NCBI GenBank assembly: GCA_017644005.1
Contig: JAEPMJ010000004.1
Span: 1-64,000, forward strand
Length of the DNA: 64,000 nt
Direction of reading: 5' to 3'
From: Rhizobiaceae bacterium
GTDB taxonomy: Bacteria > Pseudomonadota > Alphaproteobacteria > Rhizobiales > Rhizobiaceae
Shown: one piece after another, positions 25,333 through 33,540 of the stretch
Numbering within the stretch: the first letter of the stretch is position 1
How the letters are laid out: each line of letters opens with the position of its first letter
Position numbers and translations under genes: made by a program
Notes under the pieces: generated by a model
Told to the model about the DNA's origin: nothing
Seen by the model: only the letters and a program-made list of their open reading frames with translations
Databases searched by the model: none

Positions 25333-26370
25333 TCAGCCAGCCAGTGCGGCCGCTATGGCGTCCTGGCGCAGGCCCTTTTCGCCGATGACGACGAGACGGC
25401 CGAGCCGCTCTTCCGCAGGCCCCCAGGCGCGGTCGAAATAGTGGTTCACGCGCGCACCGACAGCCTGAACCAGAAGCCGCATCGGCTTGCCGTCGACCGG
25501 CACGAAACCCTTGACGCGCAACACATTTTCCTTTTCCGCGATCGTCGCGACACGGGCGGCGATCTCGGCTGGATCGCTGATCGCGCCGACCTCGATGACG
25601 AAGGTGTCGAAATCGTCGTGATCGTGATCGTCGAGCCCGTCATGATGGGTCTTGCGCCCGTCGATCTGATCCTCGACCGCCATGCCAAGGCCAAGCAGGA
25701 TGGCGGGATCGACCTGACCATCCTTCGCTGCCACCACCTTTACCGCGCGCGGCAGATGCGAGGTCACGGTCTTTTCGGCGCGTGCGCGGCCGGCGGCGTC
25801 GATCAGATCGGATTTCGACATGATGACAAGGTCGGCGCAGGCGATCTGATCCTCGAAAACCTCTTCGATGGGATCGTCATGATCGAGCTGATCGTCGGCC
25901 TCGCGCTGGGCGGCGAGTGCGTCCATGTCGGAGGCGACCATACCATCGGCCAGCGCCGCGCCGTCAACCACGGCGACAACGCCATCGACCGTGACCCGGC
26001 TCTTCACCGTAGGCCACTGAAAAGCCTGCACCAGCGGCTTTGGGAGCGCCAGACCCGAGGTTTCGATGAGAATGTGATCGACTTTCGGTTCGCGGGCGAG
26101 AATCTGGTCGATCGCCGGCACGAAATCGTCGGCCACCGTGCAGCAGATGCAGCCATTGGCGAGTTCAACGATGTTTTCTTCCGGGCAATCCTCGATGCCG
26201 CAGCCCTTGAGGATTTCGCCGTCGATGCCGACATCGCCGAATTCGTTGACGACAACGGCGATGCGCTTGCCGTTCGCATTCTGCAGCAGGTGGCGGATGA
26301 GGGTTGTCTTGCCGGCGCCGAGGAAGCCGGTAACGACGGTGCAGGGCACCCGGTCGAGTGAAGCAGTCAT
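25333..26370 (-). CDS. cobW: CobW-type metal-trafficking GTPase
   Basis: The 345-residue G3E GTPase has Walker A GFLGAGKT at 15-22, the metal motif GCICCTV (Cys74, Cys76, Cys77), and a mid-protein acidic-His loop DGLDDHDHDDFD. The C-terminal CobW_C domain follows. CobW proteins are thought to load cobalt onto the chelatase with GTP hydrolysis. Position directly between a DUF1636 gene and cobN fits that job. The ATG overlaps the stop of the DUF1636 gene by 4 bases. Confidence 0.93.
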   Translation of the reverse strand: MTASLDRVPCTVVTGFLGAGKTTLIRHLLQNANGKRIAVVVNEFGDVGIDGEILKGCGIEDCPEENIVELANGCICCTVADDFVPAIDQILAREPKVDHILIETSGLALPKPLVQAFQWPTVKSRVTVDGVVAVVDGAALADGMVASDMDALAAQREADDQLDHDDPIEEVFEDQIACADLVIMSKSDLIDAAGRARAEKTVTSHLPRAVKVVAAKDGQVDPAILLGLGMAVEDQIDGRKTHHDGLDDHDHDDFDTFVIEVGAISDPAEIAARVATIAEKENVLRVKGFVPVDGKPMRLLVQAVGARVNHYFDRAWGPAEERLGRLVVIGEKGLRQDAIAAALAG

Positions 26371-26804
26371 TGATCGTTGTCCAGATTAATGGTTGTCGGG
26401 ATGCGGGCAATCAGCCCGCGCTTGAGCGATTCGGGGCGGGCGCGAAACGGCATGAAGCCGTCTTCGGATGCGGCAAGAAGCTCTGCACCGGCGACGAGGT
26501 CTTCGCCGCTGTCTTCCCTCAGCCAGCCGAACATGTAGCTCCACGAGCCGCTGCTCAGGATTGCGGCGCTGAGGCCGCGTTTGCAGTTGCCGAGGCATCC
26601 GAAACTGGTGACGCGCACATTGCTGCCTTTCGCCGCACGGCGCGCATTCTCCGCGAGGCGGGAACCGGGACGCGGAAAGTCGTCCGGTCCATCGGGGCCG
26701 CGGCAGGAATGACAAACAATGATGGTGGCTTCGGCAGGCACGGCATCGCCATCTGGCGATGAAGCCCGGTCCGGTGCTTCGCCTTGAGGGATTTCACTCG
26801 TCAT
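26367..26804 (-). CDS. DUF1636 protein, thioredoxin-like ferredoxin fold candidate
   Basis: The 145-residue protein has a disordered first 25 residues, then IIVCHSCRGPDG (Cys31, Cys34) and SFGCLGNCKRGLS (Cys70, Cys74). C-x2-C followed by C-x3-C about 36 residues later resembles the cluster ligands of thioredoxin-like [2Fe-2S] ferredoxins. The family is usually found beside cobW/cobN, and its function is unknown. It is the first gene after the leftward cobalamin riboswitch. The ATG at 26804 has GGAG 5 bases upstream. Confidence 0.8.
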   Translation of the reverse strand: MTSEIPQGEAPDRASSPDGDAVPAEATIIVCHSCRGPDGPDDFPRPGSRLAENARRAAKGSNVRVTSFGCLGNCKRGLSAAILSSGSWSYMFGWLREDSGEDLVAGAELLAASEDGFMPFRARPESLKRGLIARIPTTINLDNDQ

Positions 26805-26852
26805 TTCGTCTCCATGCCCGGGTCACCCGCCGGGCGGTTGGAATTCATCGTT

Positions 26853-27010
26853 TGACGGCAGGTCTCCTGGCTCGCGTGTCACTGCCGGTTGCCGCCTTCC
26901 CGGGTCATCCCAGTGGCACTCGGCGTCCGGCTCATCGCTCACAGTTGCGGGGACAGCCGCGGAATTGCACGTGACATGCGCACCGCGTTCCCTCTTAGCC
27001 GCCTTCCGAA
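26853..27010 (-). promoter_or_regulatory. cobalamin riboswitch controlling the leftward cob operon
   Basis: Read on the minus strand, the element has GAGGGAACGCGGTG (26994-26981), the core CCCCGCAACTGT (26952-26941 region), CCACTGGG, and the B12 box GCCAGGAGACCTGCC at 26871-26857. These are the conserved blocks of the Rfam Cobalamin family in the right order. Between B12 box and gene start lies a GC hairpin (26835-26816, arms GCCCGG/CCGGGC) ending 2 bases before the Shine-Dalgarno GGAG, a plausible expression platform. It should switch off DUF1636-cobW-cobN and onward when adenosylcobalamin is abundant. Confidence 0.93.
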
Positions 27011-27109
27011 GAAAGCGGACCGTCGCCCGCTATCTATTCGCCGTCGCGGGGATGAGTCAACGCGTCGCATTTTGGGTTTCCGGGCAAAAAGAAATCCGGT
27101 AAGTGTGGT

Positions 27110-27280
27110 TGCATCGTTGGTGCCCGTCAGGGGCCGAGAGGGAATACGGTGAGGGCTGGCGCCCGATGCCGTGGCTGCCCCCGCAACTGTGTGCGGCGAG
27201 CCGGTTCCGATAGCCACTGGGGTAACCCGGGAAGGCGGAGCAGGCGCGTAAGCCGCAAGCCAGGAGACCTGCCGGCGATG
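27110..27280 (+). promoter_or_regulatory. cobalamin riboswitch controlling the cbtBA operon
   Basis: On the plus strand the element has GGTGCCCG and GAGGGAATACGGTG (about 27119-27151), CCCCGCAACTGTGTG, CCACTGGGGTAACCCGGGAAGG and the B12 box GCCAGGAGACCTGCC at 27259-27273. A hairpin GCCCTC-GGGTG-GAGGGC (27295-27311) ends one base before the ribosome site AGGAGGG of cbtB, so ligand-controlled occlusion of translation is likely. It lies back to back with the minus-strand riboswitch, about 100 bases apart. Confidence 0.94.
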
Positions 27281-27324
27281 ATTGCAACACCGGCGCCCTC
27301 GGGTGGAGGGCAGGAGGGAAGAAT

Positions 27325-27504
27325 ATGAACAGTTCGATCCGCACTTTCGGCACAGACGTTTCCGCGCAATCGCGGCTTATGCAACTCGCGCTCGCCGGTC
27401 TGCTCGGCCTTTTCGTGATCGGATTTGTCGGTTTCAGCCATCTCGAGGCGGCGCACAATGCCGGCCACGACTACCGGCATTCCATGGCTTTTCCCTGCCA
27501 CTAG
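27325..27504 (+). CDS. cbtB: cobalt transporter small subunit CbtB
   Basis: This 59-residue gene encodes one membrane helix (about residues 19-39, LQLALAGLLGLFVIGFVGF-like). It ends in the CbtB tail HDYRHSMAFPCH, where the His residues and Cys probably bind the metal. CbtA and CbtB together form a predicted B12-regulated cobalt transporter of proteobacteria. AGGAGGG lies 7 bases before the ATG, and cbtA follows after 12 bases. Confidence 0.93.
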   Translation: MNSSIRTFGTDVSAQSRLMQLALAGLLGLFVIGFVGFSHLEAAHNAGHDYRHSMAFPCH

Positions 27505-27516
27505 GGAGTTGCTGAC

Positions 27517-28263
27517 ATGACATTGTTTCGTAACGTCGTCTTCGTGGCGGCGCTGGCGGGCCTTGTGGCCGGCCTGTTCATGGCTGCCATGCAGGCCTAC
27601 GCAACCGTACCGCTGATCATTCAGGCCGAGAGCTTCGAAGGGGCAGGCGACGGTCACCACCATCACGGCGAAGAAGCGGCGGAAGGCCATTCGCATTCGC
27701 ATGGCGAGGAAGCCGCCGAGGGCGAAGAAGGCTGGGCGCCGGCGGACGGGTTCGAGCGCTTTTTCTATACGTCGATGGCCAATATCGTGACGGCGATCGG
27801 CTTCGGCCTCGTTCTGGTCGTGGTGTCGGAATTCGCCGGCGGCATGGCCGGATGGCGCCAGGGACTGTTCTGGGGGCTCGCCGGCTTCGCGACTTTCACG
27901 CTGGCGCCCGGGCTCGGGCTGCCGCCGGAATTGCCGGCAATGCCTGCCGCAGAACTTGGTGCGAGGCAGGCCTGGTGGTTCGTGACGGTGGTTGCGACGG
28001 GCGTCGGACTCGCGCTCATCGTGTTTCGCCGTACTCCGATGCTTGCCGCCCTCGGCCTCGTGCTGATCGCGGCCCCGCATATCGTCGGTGCACCGCAGCC
28101 GGCCAGTTTCGATACGCCTGTACCCGCCGCTTTGCATCATGATTTCGTCGTCGCGGTGACGGTAACCAACCTGTTGTTCTGGGCCGTTCTCGGCACGGTG
28201 GCGGGGACGCTGCGCGCACGCTTCGCTGACGAGGCGGGTACGGCGCACAAGCGCTTTGCCTGA
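27517..28263 (+). CDS. cbtA: cobalt transporter subunit CbtA
   Basis: The 248-residue membrane protein has a first helix (about 5-28) and then a loop very rich in His and acidic residues: HHHH at 47-50 and HSHSH at 58-62, each followed by GEEAAEG. Several more helices follow, with PGLGLPPELPAMPAAELGARQ, a CbtA hallmark. The His loop would capture cobalt on the outer face. It is the second gene behind the plus-strand riboswitch and overlaps the start of cobP by 8 bases. Confidence 0.93.
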   Translation: MTLFRNVVFVAALAGLVAGLFMAAMQAYATVPLIIQAESFEGAGDGHHHHGEEAAEGHSHSHGEEAAEGEEGWAPADGFERFFYTSMANIVTAIGFGLVLVVVSEFAGGMAGWRQGLFWGLAGFATFTLAPGLGLPPELPAMPAAELGARQAWWFVTVVATGVGLALIVFRRTPMLAALGLVLIAAPHIVGAPQPASFDTPVPAALHHDFVVAVTVTNLLFWAVLGTVAGTLRARFADEAGTAHKRFA

Positions 28264-28771
28264 CACGGGTTCTCTTGCGCTTGTTCTGGGCGGTGCACGC
28301 TCGGGCAAGAGCACATATGCCGAGAGCCTGATTTCGGCAAAACCTGCGCCGTGGCGTTACATTGCCACCGCGCAGGCTTTCGATGACGAGATGACAGAGC
28401 GAATCGCCGCGCACCGGGCGCGGCGTGACGAGCGCTGGGAGACAATCGATGCACCGCTGGCGCTTGCGGATGCGCTGAGCGCCTCGCCGAGGGGCCAACC
28501 CGTGCTTGTCGATTGCGTCACGCTCTGGCTCAGCAACCGGATGCTGGCCGAAGCGGATATCGAAGCGGAGGTCCGCAAGCTGACCGCCGTGCTTGCGCGG
28601 CCGGCCGGACACTGGGTGCTGGTTTCCAACGAGGTCGGGTCCGGGATCGTACCGGAGAACGCGCTGGCTCGGCGCTTTCGCGACGAGGCGGGGCGGCTCA
28701 ACCAGAAAATCGCGGCGCTTGCCGACGAGGTTGTGCTCGTCGTGGCTGGCCTGCCGGTAAAGGTGAAATGA
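28256..28771 (+). CDS. cobP: adenosylcobinamide kinase / guanylyltransferase
   Basis: The 171-residue enzyme phosphorylates adenosylcobinamide and then adds GMP. The P-loop GGARSGKST is at 12-20, followed by YIATAQAFDDEM with RIAAHRARRDERWETIDAP and later the VSNEVGSGIVPENALARRFRDEAGRLNQ block, all typical of CobU/CobP. The only start compatible with the family is TTG at 28256, which overlaps the cbtA stop. GTG or ATG alternatives are not available upstream. cobO begins one base after its stop. Confidence 0.9.
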   Translation: MPDTGSLALVLGGARSGKSTYAESLISAKPAPWRYIATAQAFDDEMTERIAAHRARRDERWETIDAPLALADALSASPRGQPVLVDCVTLWLSNRMLAEADIEAEVRKLTAVLARPAGHWVLVSNEVGSGIVPENALARRFRDEAGRLNQKIAALADEVVLVVAGLPVKVK

Positions 28772-28772
28772 A

Positions 28773-29378
28773 ATGAGTGAAAATGACGCCGAGCGCCACA
28801 AGGCGAAGATGGCCAAACGCAAGGCGGTTCAGGATGCCGAGGTGGCGTCGAAAACGATCGAGAAAGGACTGCTTGTCGTCAATACCGGTCCGGGAAAGGG
28901 CAAGACGACGGCGGCGTTCGGACTGGCATTGCGCATGCTCGGCCATGGCAAGCGCGTCGGCGTCGTGCAGTTCATCAAGGGTGGCTGGCACACCGGCGAG
29001 AAGGACGCTTTCGCCGCTTTCGGCGACAGAATTGTGTGGCACACGATGGGCGAGGGCTTCACCTGGGAAACGCAGGACCGTGAGCGCGATGTCGCGGCGG
29101 CGGGGCGTGCGTGGAAAAAGGCGAAGGAGCTTCTCGCAGACCCGAGCATCAGCCTTGTCGTCCTCGACGAGCTGAACATCGCGCTGCGTTACGAATATCT
29201 CGATCTGGAAAAGGTTGTCGCAGCGCTGCAAGCGCGGCGGCCGGACCTGCACGTGGTCGTGACTGGACGCAACGCCAAGCCGGCGCTGATCGAAGCTGCC
29301 GACCTGGTGACCGAGATGGGGCTGACGAAACATCACTTCGCCGCCGGTGTGAAGGCGCAGCAGGGAATCGAGTTTTGA
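28773..29378 (+). CDS. cobO: cob(I)yrinic acid a,c-diamide adenosyltransferase
   Basis: The 201-residue CobO/BtuR-family enzyme attaches the 5'-deoxyadenosyl group from ATP to cobalt. It has a helical N-terminal extension (residues 1-32), then the P-loop [18 protein letters not shown] (39-46 core), [17 protein letters not shown], and [12 protein letters not shown]. Length and motifs are complete. It sits between cobP and cobQ with one-base gaps on both sides, clearly in the same operon. Confidence 0.95.
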   Translation: MSENDAERHKAKMAKRKAVQDAEVASKTIEKGLLVVNTGPGKGKTTAAFGLALRMLGHGKRVGVVQFIKGGWHTGEKDAFAAFGDRIVWHTMGEGFTWETQDRERDVAAAGRAWKKAKELLADPSISLVVLDELNIALRYEYLDLEKVVAALQARRPDLHVVVTGRNAKPALIEAADLVTEMGLTKHHFAAGVKAQQGIEF

Positions 29379-29379
29379 G

Positions 29380-30837
29380 GTGACCGCGCGGGCGCTGATG
29401 TTCCAGGGCACGGGGTCCGATGTCGGCAAGTCGCTGATCGTCGCCGGTCTGGCGCGGGCACTGGTAGCGCGCGGGCATACGGTCCGCCCCTTCAAGCCGC
29501 AGAACATGTCGAACAATGCCGCAGTCACCGCCGATGGCGGCGAGATCGGCCGGGCGCAGGCATTGCAGGCGCGCGCCGCGCGAGTTGAACCATCGGTGCA
29601 TATGAACCCGGTGCTGCTGAAACCGCAGAGCGAAACAGGTGCGCAGGTGGTTGTGCAGGGCCGCATGGAAGGCAATGCGCGCGCCGCCGACTACCAGAAG
29701 CTCAAGCCCGGCCTGATGCCACGCGTGCTGGAAAGCTTCGAGCGGATGAAGGCCGAGGCCGACTTCGTACTGGTGGAGGGCGCCGGCAGCGCGGCGGAGG
29801 TCAACCTGCGCAGGGGCGACATTGCCAATATGGGTTTTGCGCGCGCCGCGGACGTGCCGGTGATCCTGATCGGAGATATCGACCGCGGTGGCGTGATCGC
29901 CAGCCTTGTCGGTACGAAGGCCGTGGTGGAGGCCGCCGATGCGGCGCTGATCTCGGGCTTCATCGTCAACCGGTTTCGCGGCGACCCGGCGCTTTTCGCC
30001 GGCGGCATGACACGCGTTGCAGAGCTGACTGGTTGGACGCCGATCGGGCTCGTGCCGCATTTGCCGGCTGCAGCGCGCCTGCCGGCGGAGGATGCGCTGG
30101 CACTGAATGCCGCGCGGGAACGCAAGGCGGGGGCCAAGATCAAGATCGCCGTGCCTGTGCTGCCGCATATCGCGAATTTCGACGATCTCGACCCGCTGGA
30201 GGCGGAGCCCGACGTCGAGGTGGTTCGCGTCAAGCCCGGAACGGCTTTGCCGGGCGATGCCGACCTCGTTCTGCTTCCCGGTTCGAAAGCGACGATTGCC
30301 GATCTCCTGGCTCTGAGGGCTGCAGGGTTTGACATCGACATCGCCGCGCATGTGCGGCGCGGCGGTCGCGTGCTCGGCCTATGCGGCGGCTATCAGATGC
30401 TTGGCCGCGCCATCACCGATCCCGACGGGATCGAAGGCCCGTCCGGAGAGACCGAGGGGCTCGGTCTGCTCGATATTCAAACACGGCTGACCGGCGACAA
30501 GAAGCTGGTCGCGGTGCGGGGCCGAACCTCGGATGGGGTCGGCTTCAGCGGCTATGAAATGCATATCGGCGAGACAAGCGGGCCGGACACGGGGCGGGCG
30601 TTCGCATTGATCGACGGTCAGCCTGAAGGCGCGGTCTCGGCTGATGGGCTGGTTGCAGGCACCTACACGCATGGGCTTTTCGCCGACGACAATCAGCGTG
30701 CGGCCTGGATTGCCCGGCTCGGCGGTTCTGCCGCTGGTCTTGACTATGAAGCAGGCGTTGAAGCGGCGCTCGATGCGCTTGCTGCCCATCTGGAGGCGCA
30801 TCTCGACATCGATGCGTTGGTCAGAATTGCCAGGTGA
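29380..30837 (+). CDS. cobQ: cobyric acid synthase
   Basis: The 485-residue glutamine-dependent amidase finishes amidation of side chains b, d, e and g. The N-terminal ATPase domain has [12 protein letters not shown], then [14 protein letters not shown] and the [12 protein letters not shown] block. The C-terminal amidotransferase domain carries Cys335 in [10 protein letters not shown] and ends with the HGLFADD motif. The start is GTG at 29380, with no ATG nearby in frame. The 3' end overlaps the convergent cobD by 17 bases. Confidence 0.94.
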   Translation: MTARALMFQGTGSDVGKSLIVAGLARALVARGHTVRPFKPQNMSNNAAVTADGGEIGRAQALQARAARVEPSVHMNPVLLKPQSETGAQVVVQGRMEGNARAADYQKLKPGLMPRVLESFERMKAEADFVLVEGAGSAAEVNLRRGDIANMGFARAADVPVILIGDIDRGGVIASLVGTKAVVEAADAALISGFIVNRFRGDPALFAGGMTRVAELTGWTPIGLVPHLPAAARLPAEDALALNAARERKAGAKIKIAVPVLPHIANFDDLDPLEAEPDVEVVRVKPGTALPGDADLVLLPGSKATIADLLALRAAGFDIDIAAHVRRGGRVLGLCGGYQMLGRAITDPDGIEGPSGETEGLGLLDIQTRLTGDKKLVAVRGRTSDGVGFSGYEMHIGETSGPDTGRAFALIDGQPEGAVSADGLVAGTYTHGLFADDNQRAAWIARLGGSAAGLDYEAGVEAALDALAAHLEAHLDIDALVRIAR

Positions 30838-31792
30838 TCACAGCCAGCGCCCCGAAGAGCGCAATCAGCAAAAGGTCCGCGGTGCGGTAGAGCTGCAGCG
30901 CGCGGCCAATGTCATGCGCGCCTGCTTCGAGCCTGCCGCCGACGCCCATGACGGCGTCGTCCACGATCTTGCCGCCATAGGCGCGGGGACCCGCCAGCGC
31001 CAGGCCGAGCGCGCCGGCGACCGCCGCTTCGGGCCAGCCGGCATTGGGCGAGCGGTGCAGATGCGCGTCACTGCGCACGGCGCGCCAGGCGGCTCTCGCG
31101 CTCGCCCCCTTGTTAAGCGCGGCGGCTACAACGATGAGCAGCGCGGTGAGGCGCGAAGCGGGCAGATTGACGAGATCGTCAAAGCGAGCTGCGGCGAAGC
31201 CGAAATCGCGGTGGCGGTCGGTCTTGTGGCCGATCATGCTGTCGGCCGTGTTGACGGCCTTGTAGGCCGCGCCGCCCGGCAGGCCGAGCAGACCCAGCCA
31301 GAAGGCCGGCGCAACCACGCCGTCGGAGAAATTCTCAGCAAGGCTTTCGATGGCCGCGCGGGCAATGCCGGCTTCGTCGAGCGCATTCGGGTCGCGGCCG
31401 ACAATGCGGGCGACGGCTTCGCGGCCGGCTTCCAGCCCCTCGTCGTCAAGCGCGACCGCGACTGCCATAACGTGGTCTTCGAGGCTTTTTTGCGCGAGCA
31501 GCGACGAAGCGAGGAAGGCGGCCACGACAAGGGCGAGCAGCGTGGGGCCGAAAAGCCACATGAGCAAAGCGGCAGCAAACGCCGGCACAAGGCAGATGAC
31601 GGCGAGCGCTACAAAGCCGAGCAGCCGACGCCAGACCGGCGAAATGCTGTCCCGGTTGAAGCTGCGGTCGAGCAACGCTATCAGCGCGCCGATCCAGATC
31701 ACCGGATGACCCATAACGCGTACAAGCCGGTCCGGATAACCAAGCGCGCGCTCCACGATCAACGCCAGGAAGGCCAGCGGGAAAGCCATCAT
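30821..31792 (-). CDS. cobD: adenosylcobinamide-phosphate synthase
   Basis: The roughly 323-residue membrane protein (CbiB/CobD family) joins aminopropanol (phosphate) to adenosylcobyric acid. Diagnostic blocks are [48 protein letters not shown] and [14 protein letters not shown]. Start ATG 31792, or 31789, shares bases with the cobC start on the other strand. It is convergent with cobQ and overlaps it. No riboswitch or promoter space exists upstream other than inside cobC. Confidence 0.94.
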   Translation of the reverse strand: MMAFPLAFLALIVERALGYPDRLVRVMGHPVIWIGALIALLDRSFNRDSISPVWRRLLGFVALAVICLVPAFAAALLMWLFGPTLLALVVAAFLASSLLAQKSLEDHVMAVAVALDDEGLEAGREAVARIVGRDPNALDEAGIARAAIESLAENFSDGVVAPAFWLGLLGLPGGAAYKAVNTADSMIGHKTDRHRDFGFAAARFDDLVNLPASRLTALLIVVAAALNKGASARAAWRAVRSDAHLHRSPNAGWPEAAVAGALGLALAGPRAYGGKIVDDAVMGVGGRLEAGAHDIGRALQLYRTADLLLIALFGALAVITWQF

Positions 31793-32828
31793 GCCGCCCG
31801 TCGATGAGAGAACCGCCGAGGCCGCGGTGCATGGCGGCAATATCGCCGCCGCGCGCAAACGCTTTCCCGATGCTCCCGAACCATGGATCGACCTTTCGAC
31901 TGGGATCAGCCCGTTTCCCTATCCGTATTCGCCGATTGCCGCCACCGCCTTCGAGCGACTGCCGGAACCTGCAGATGACGGAAAGCTGCAGGAGGCTGCC
32001 GCGCGCGCCTATGGCGCGGGTTCGGCGGGCAACGTTGTTGCTGTGCCCGGAACGCAAATCCTGTTGCCGCTTCTGTTTCGGCTGAGGCCGCAGGGCAATA
32101 TAGCCGTTCTCGGGCCAACTTATGCGGAACACATGCGCTGCGCGGCGCTGTGCGGTCACCGCTGCGTTGAAAGCGACGATTTGAGGGCGCTGCACGACGC
32201 CGACATCGCGGTTGTGGTGAATCCCAACAATCCCGACGGGCGGGTTCTTGAGCGCGCCGACCTTGTTTCGCTCGCGGGCAGGCTGCGGGCGCGGCGCGGG
32301 CTCTTGATCGTCGATGAGGCTTTCATGGATGTCGGACCCGAGGCGGCAAGTCTCGCCGGAGACGTCGATGAGCTGCCGGTGGTGGTTCTACGCTCATTCG
32401 GCAAGTTCCATGGCCTCGCCGGGCTGCGGCTCGGCTTCACGATCGCGGGCGAGACGCTGGCCGGCGAGTTGAGGGCTGAGCTCGGGCCGTGGGCCGTTTC
32501 GGGGCCGGCGCTTGCGATTGGCTCGGAAGCACTGGCAGACGATGGCTGGCGGATCGCGCAGCGCGCCCGGCTGGCTGACAGCGCGGAACGGTTGCGAAGG
32601 GTGCTGACCGAGGCGGGCATGACGATGGTTGGCGGCACCGACCTTTTCCAGCTTGTCTCGCATCCGCAAGCCGGCCTGCTATTCGAAACGCTAGGCAGGC
32701 GCGCCATTCTGGCTCGCCCGTTCGAGCGCGACGCGCGCCTGCTACGCTTCGGGCTGCCCGGAAATGAGGCCGCGTGGGCTCGCCTTTGCGAAGCTCTCTC
32801 GGTATTTTGCAGTTCGTTGAAAGGGTAA
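31791..32828 (+). CDS. cobC: threonine-phosphate decarboxylase (CobC/CobD aminotransferase-fold)
   Basis: The 345-residue PLP protein of aminotransferase fold I/II has HGGNIAAARKRFP, IDLSTGISPFPYPY, VVNPNNPDGRV, DEAFMDV and the PLP lysine K205 in SFGKFHGLAGLRLGF. It supplies the aminopropanol arm by decarboxylating threonine phosphate. Divergent from cobD, with which its ATG interlocks (CATG at 31790-31793). A phosphatase-like gene follows 4 bases after its stop. Confidence 0.92.
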   Translation: MPPVDERTAEAAVHGGNIAAARKRFPDAPEPWIDLSTGISPFPYPYSPIAATAFERLPEPADDGKLQEAAARAYGAGSAGNVVAVPGTQILLPLLFRLRPQGNIAVLGPTYAEHMRCAALCGHRCVESDDLRALHDADIAVVVNPNNPDGRVLERADLVSLAGRLRARRGLLIVDEAFMDVGPEAASLAGDVDELPVVVLRSFGKFHGLAGLRLGFTIAGETLAGELRAELGPWAVSGPALAIGSEALADDGWRIAQRARLADSAERLRRVLTEAGMTMVGGTDLFQLVSHPQAGLLFETLGRRAILARPFERDARLLRFGLPGNEAAWARLCEALSVFCSSLKG

Positions 32829-32832
32829 CGTC

Positions 32833-33348
32833 ATGCTCTATGTCTGTTCGCTGCCGCGCATGCCATCGGTGGTCAGCAATGTACGGGCGCAGCGCCTGAT
32901 CTCGCTGTTGAGCGCGGGAACGCCGGTGGAGCGACCCGACACAATTCACGAGGAAAACCATCTGCTGCTTTCCATGCACGACATCGTGCAGGTGGAGCCG
33001 GACATGGTGCCGCCCGGCCAGAAACACGTCGAAGAGCTGCTGAATTTTGCGCTTGGCTGGGATCGCATCAAGCCGATGGTGGTGCACTGTTACGCGGGTG
33101 TCAGCCGGTCAACCGCCGCCGCATACATCATCGGTTGTCAGCTTGCGCCGCACCGGGACGAGGCCGAACTTGCTCGCGAGCTGAGGCTTGCTTCCCCCTC
33201 CGCCACGCCGAATGCGCGGCTGATCGCCATTGCCGACAAACTGCTCGGCCGCGAAGGCCGCATGGTGAGCGCCATCGCCGCCATCGGGCGCGGAGCAGAC
33301 GCCTTCGAGGGCGAACCTTTCGAACTGAGATTTGATCCGAGAACTTAA
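32833..33348 (+). CDS. tyrosine-phosphatase-like protein attached to the cobalamin locus
   Basis: The 171-residue protein has the cysteine-phosphatase P-loop HCYAGVSRST at 85-94 (nucleophile Cys86, Arg92, C-x5-R) and a dual-specificity-phosphatase-like overall layout with no signal peptide. It begins 4 bases after cobC, so it is almost certainly co-transcribed with it. The family has no accepted substrate. A cobalamin role is suggested only by position. It might dephosphorylate a corrinoid or ribazole intermediate, or be an ordinary protein phosphatase. Confidence 0.75.
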   Translation: MLYVCSLPRMPSVVSNVRAQRLISLLSAGTPVERPDTIHEENHLLLSMHDIVQVEPDMVPPGQKHVEELLNFALGWDRIKPMVVHCYAGVSRSTAAAYIIGCQLAPHRDEAELARELRLASPSATPNARLIAIADKLLGREGRMVSAIAAIGRGADAFEGEPFELRFDPRT

Positions 33349-33540
33349 GCAATTGGTTTGCGAACGCTCGCCATGGCGTCCAGGGGAAAATCGCATGTTT
33401 GGGACGGGCGGCGCACCGCTGGCTTTGGGCGCTGTGTCTCTCCGGGCGCAGCTGTATTGCGCATCTTCAATGCTGATCGTTGCATTGCCGGGCCGCACGG
33501 GCGATGGTGTTCGGGGCGGGTAGTCTAGCTGACGGCGGAC

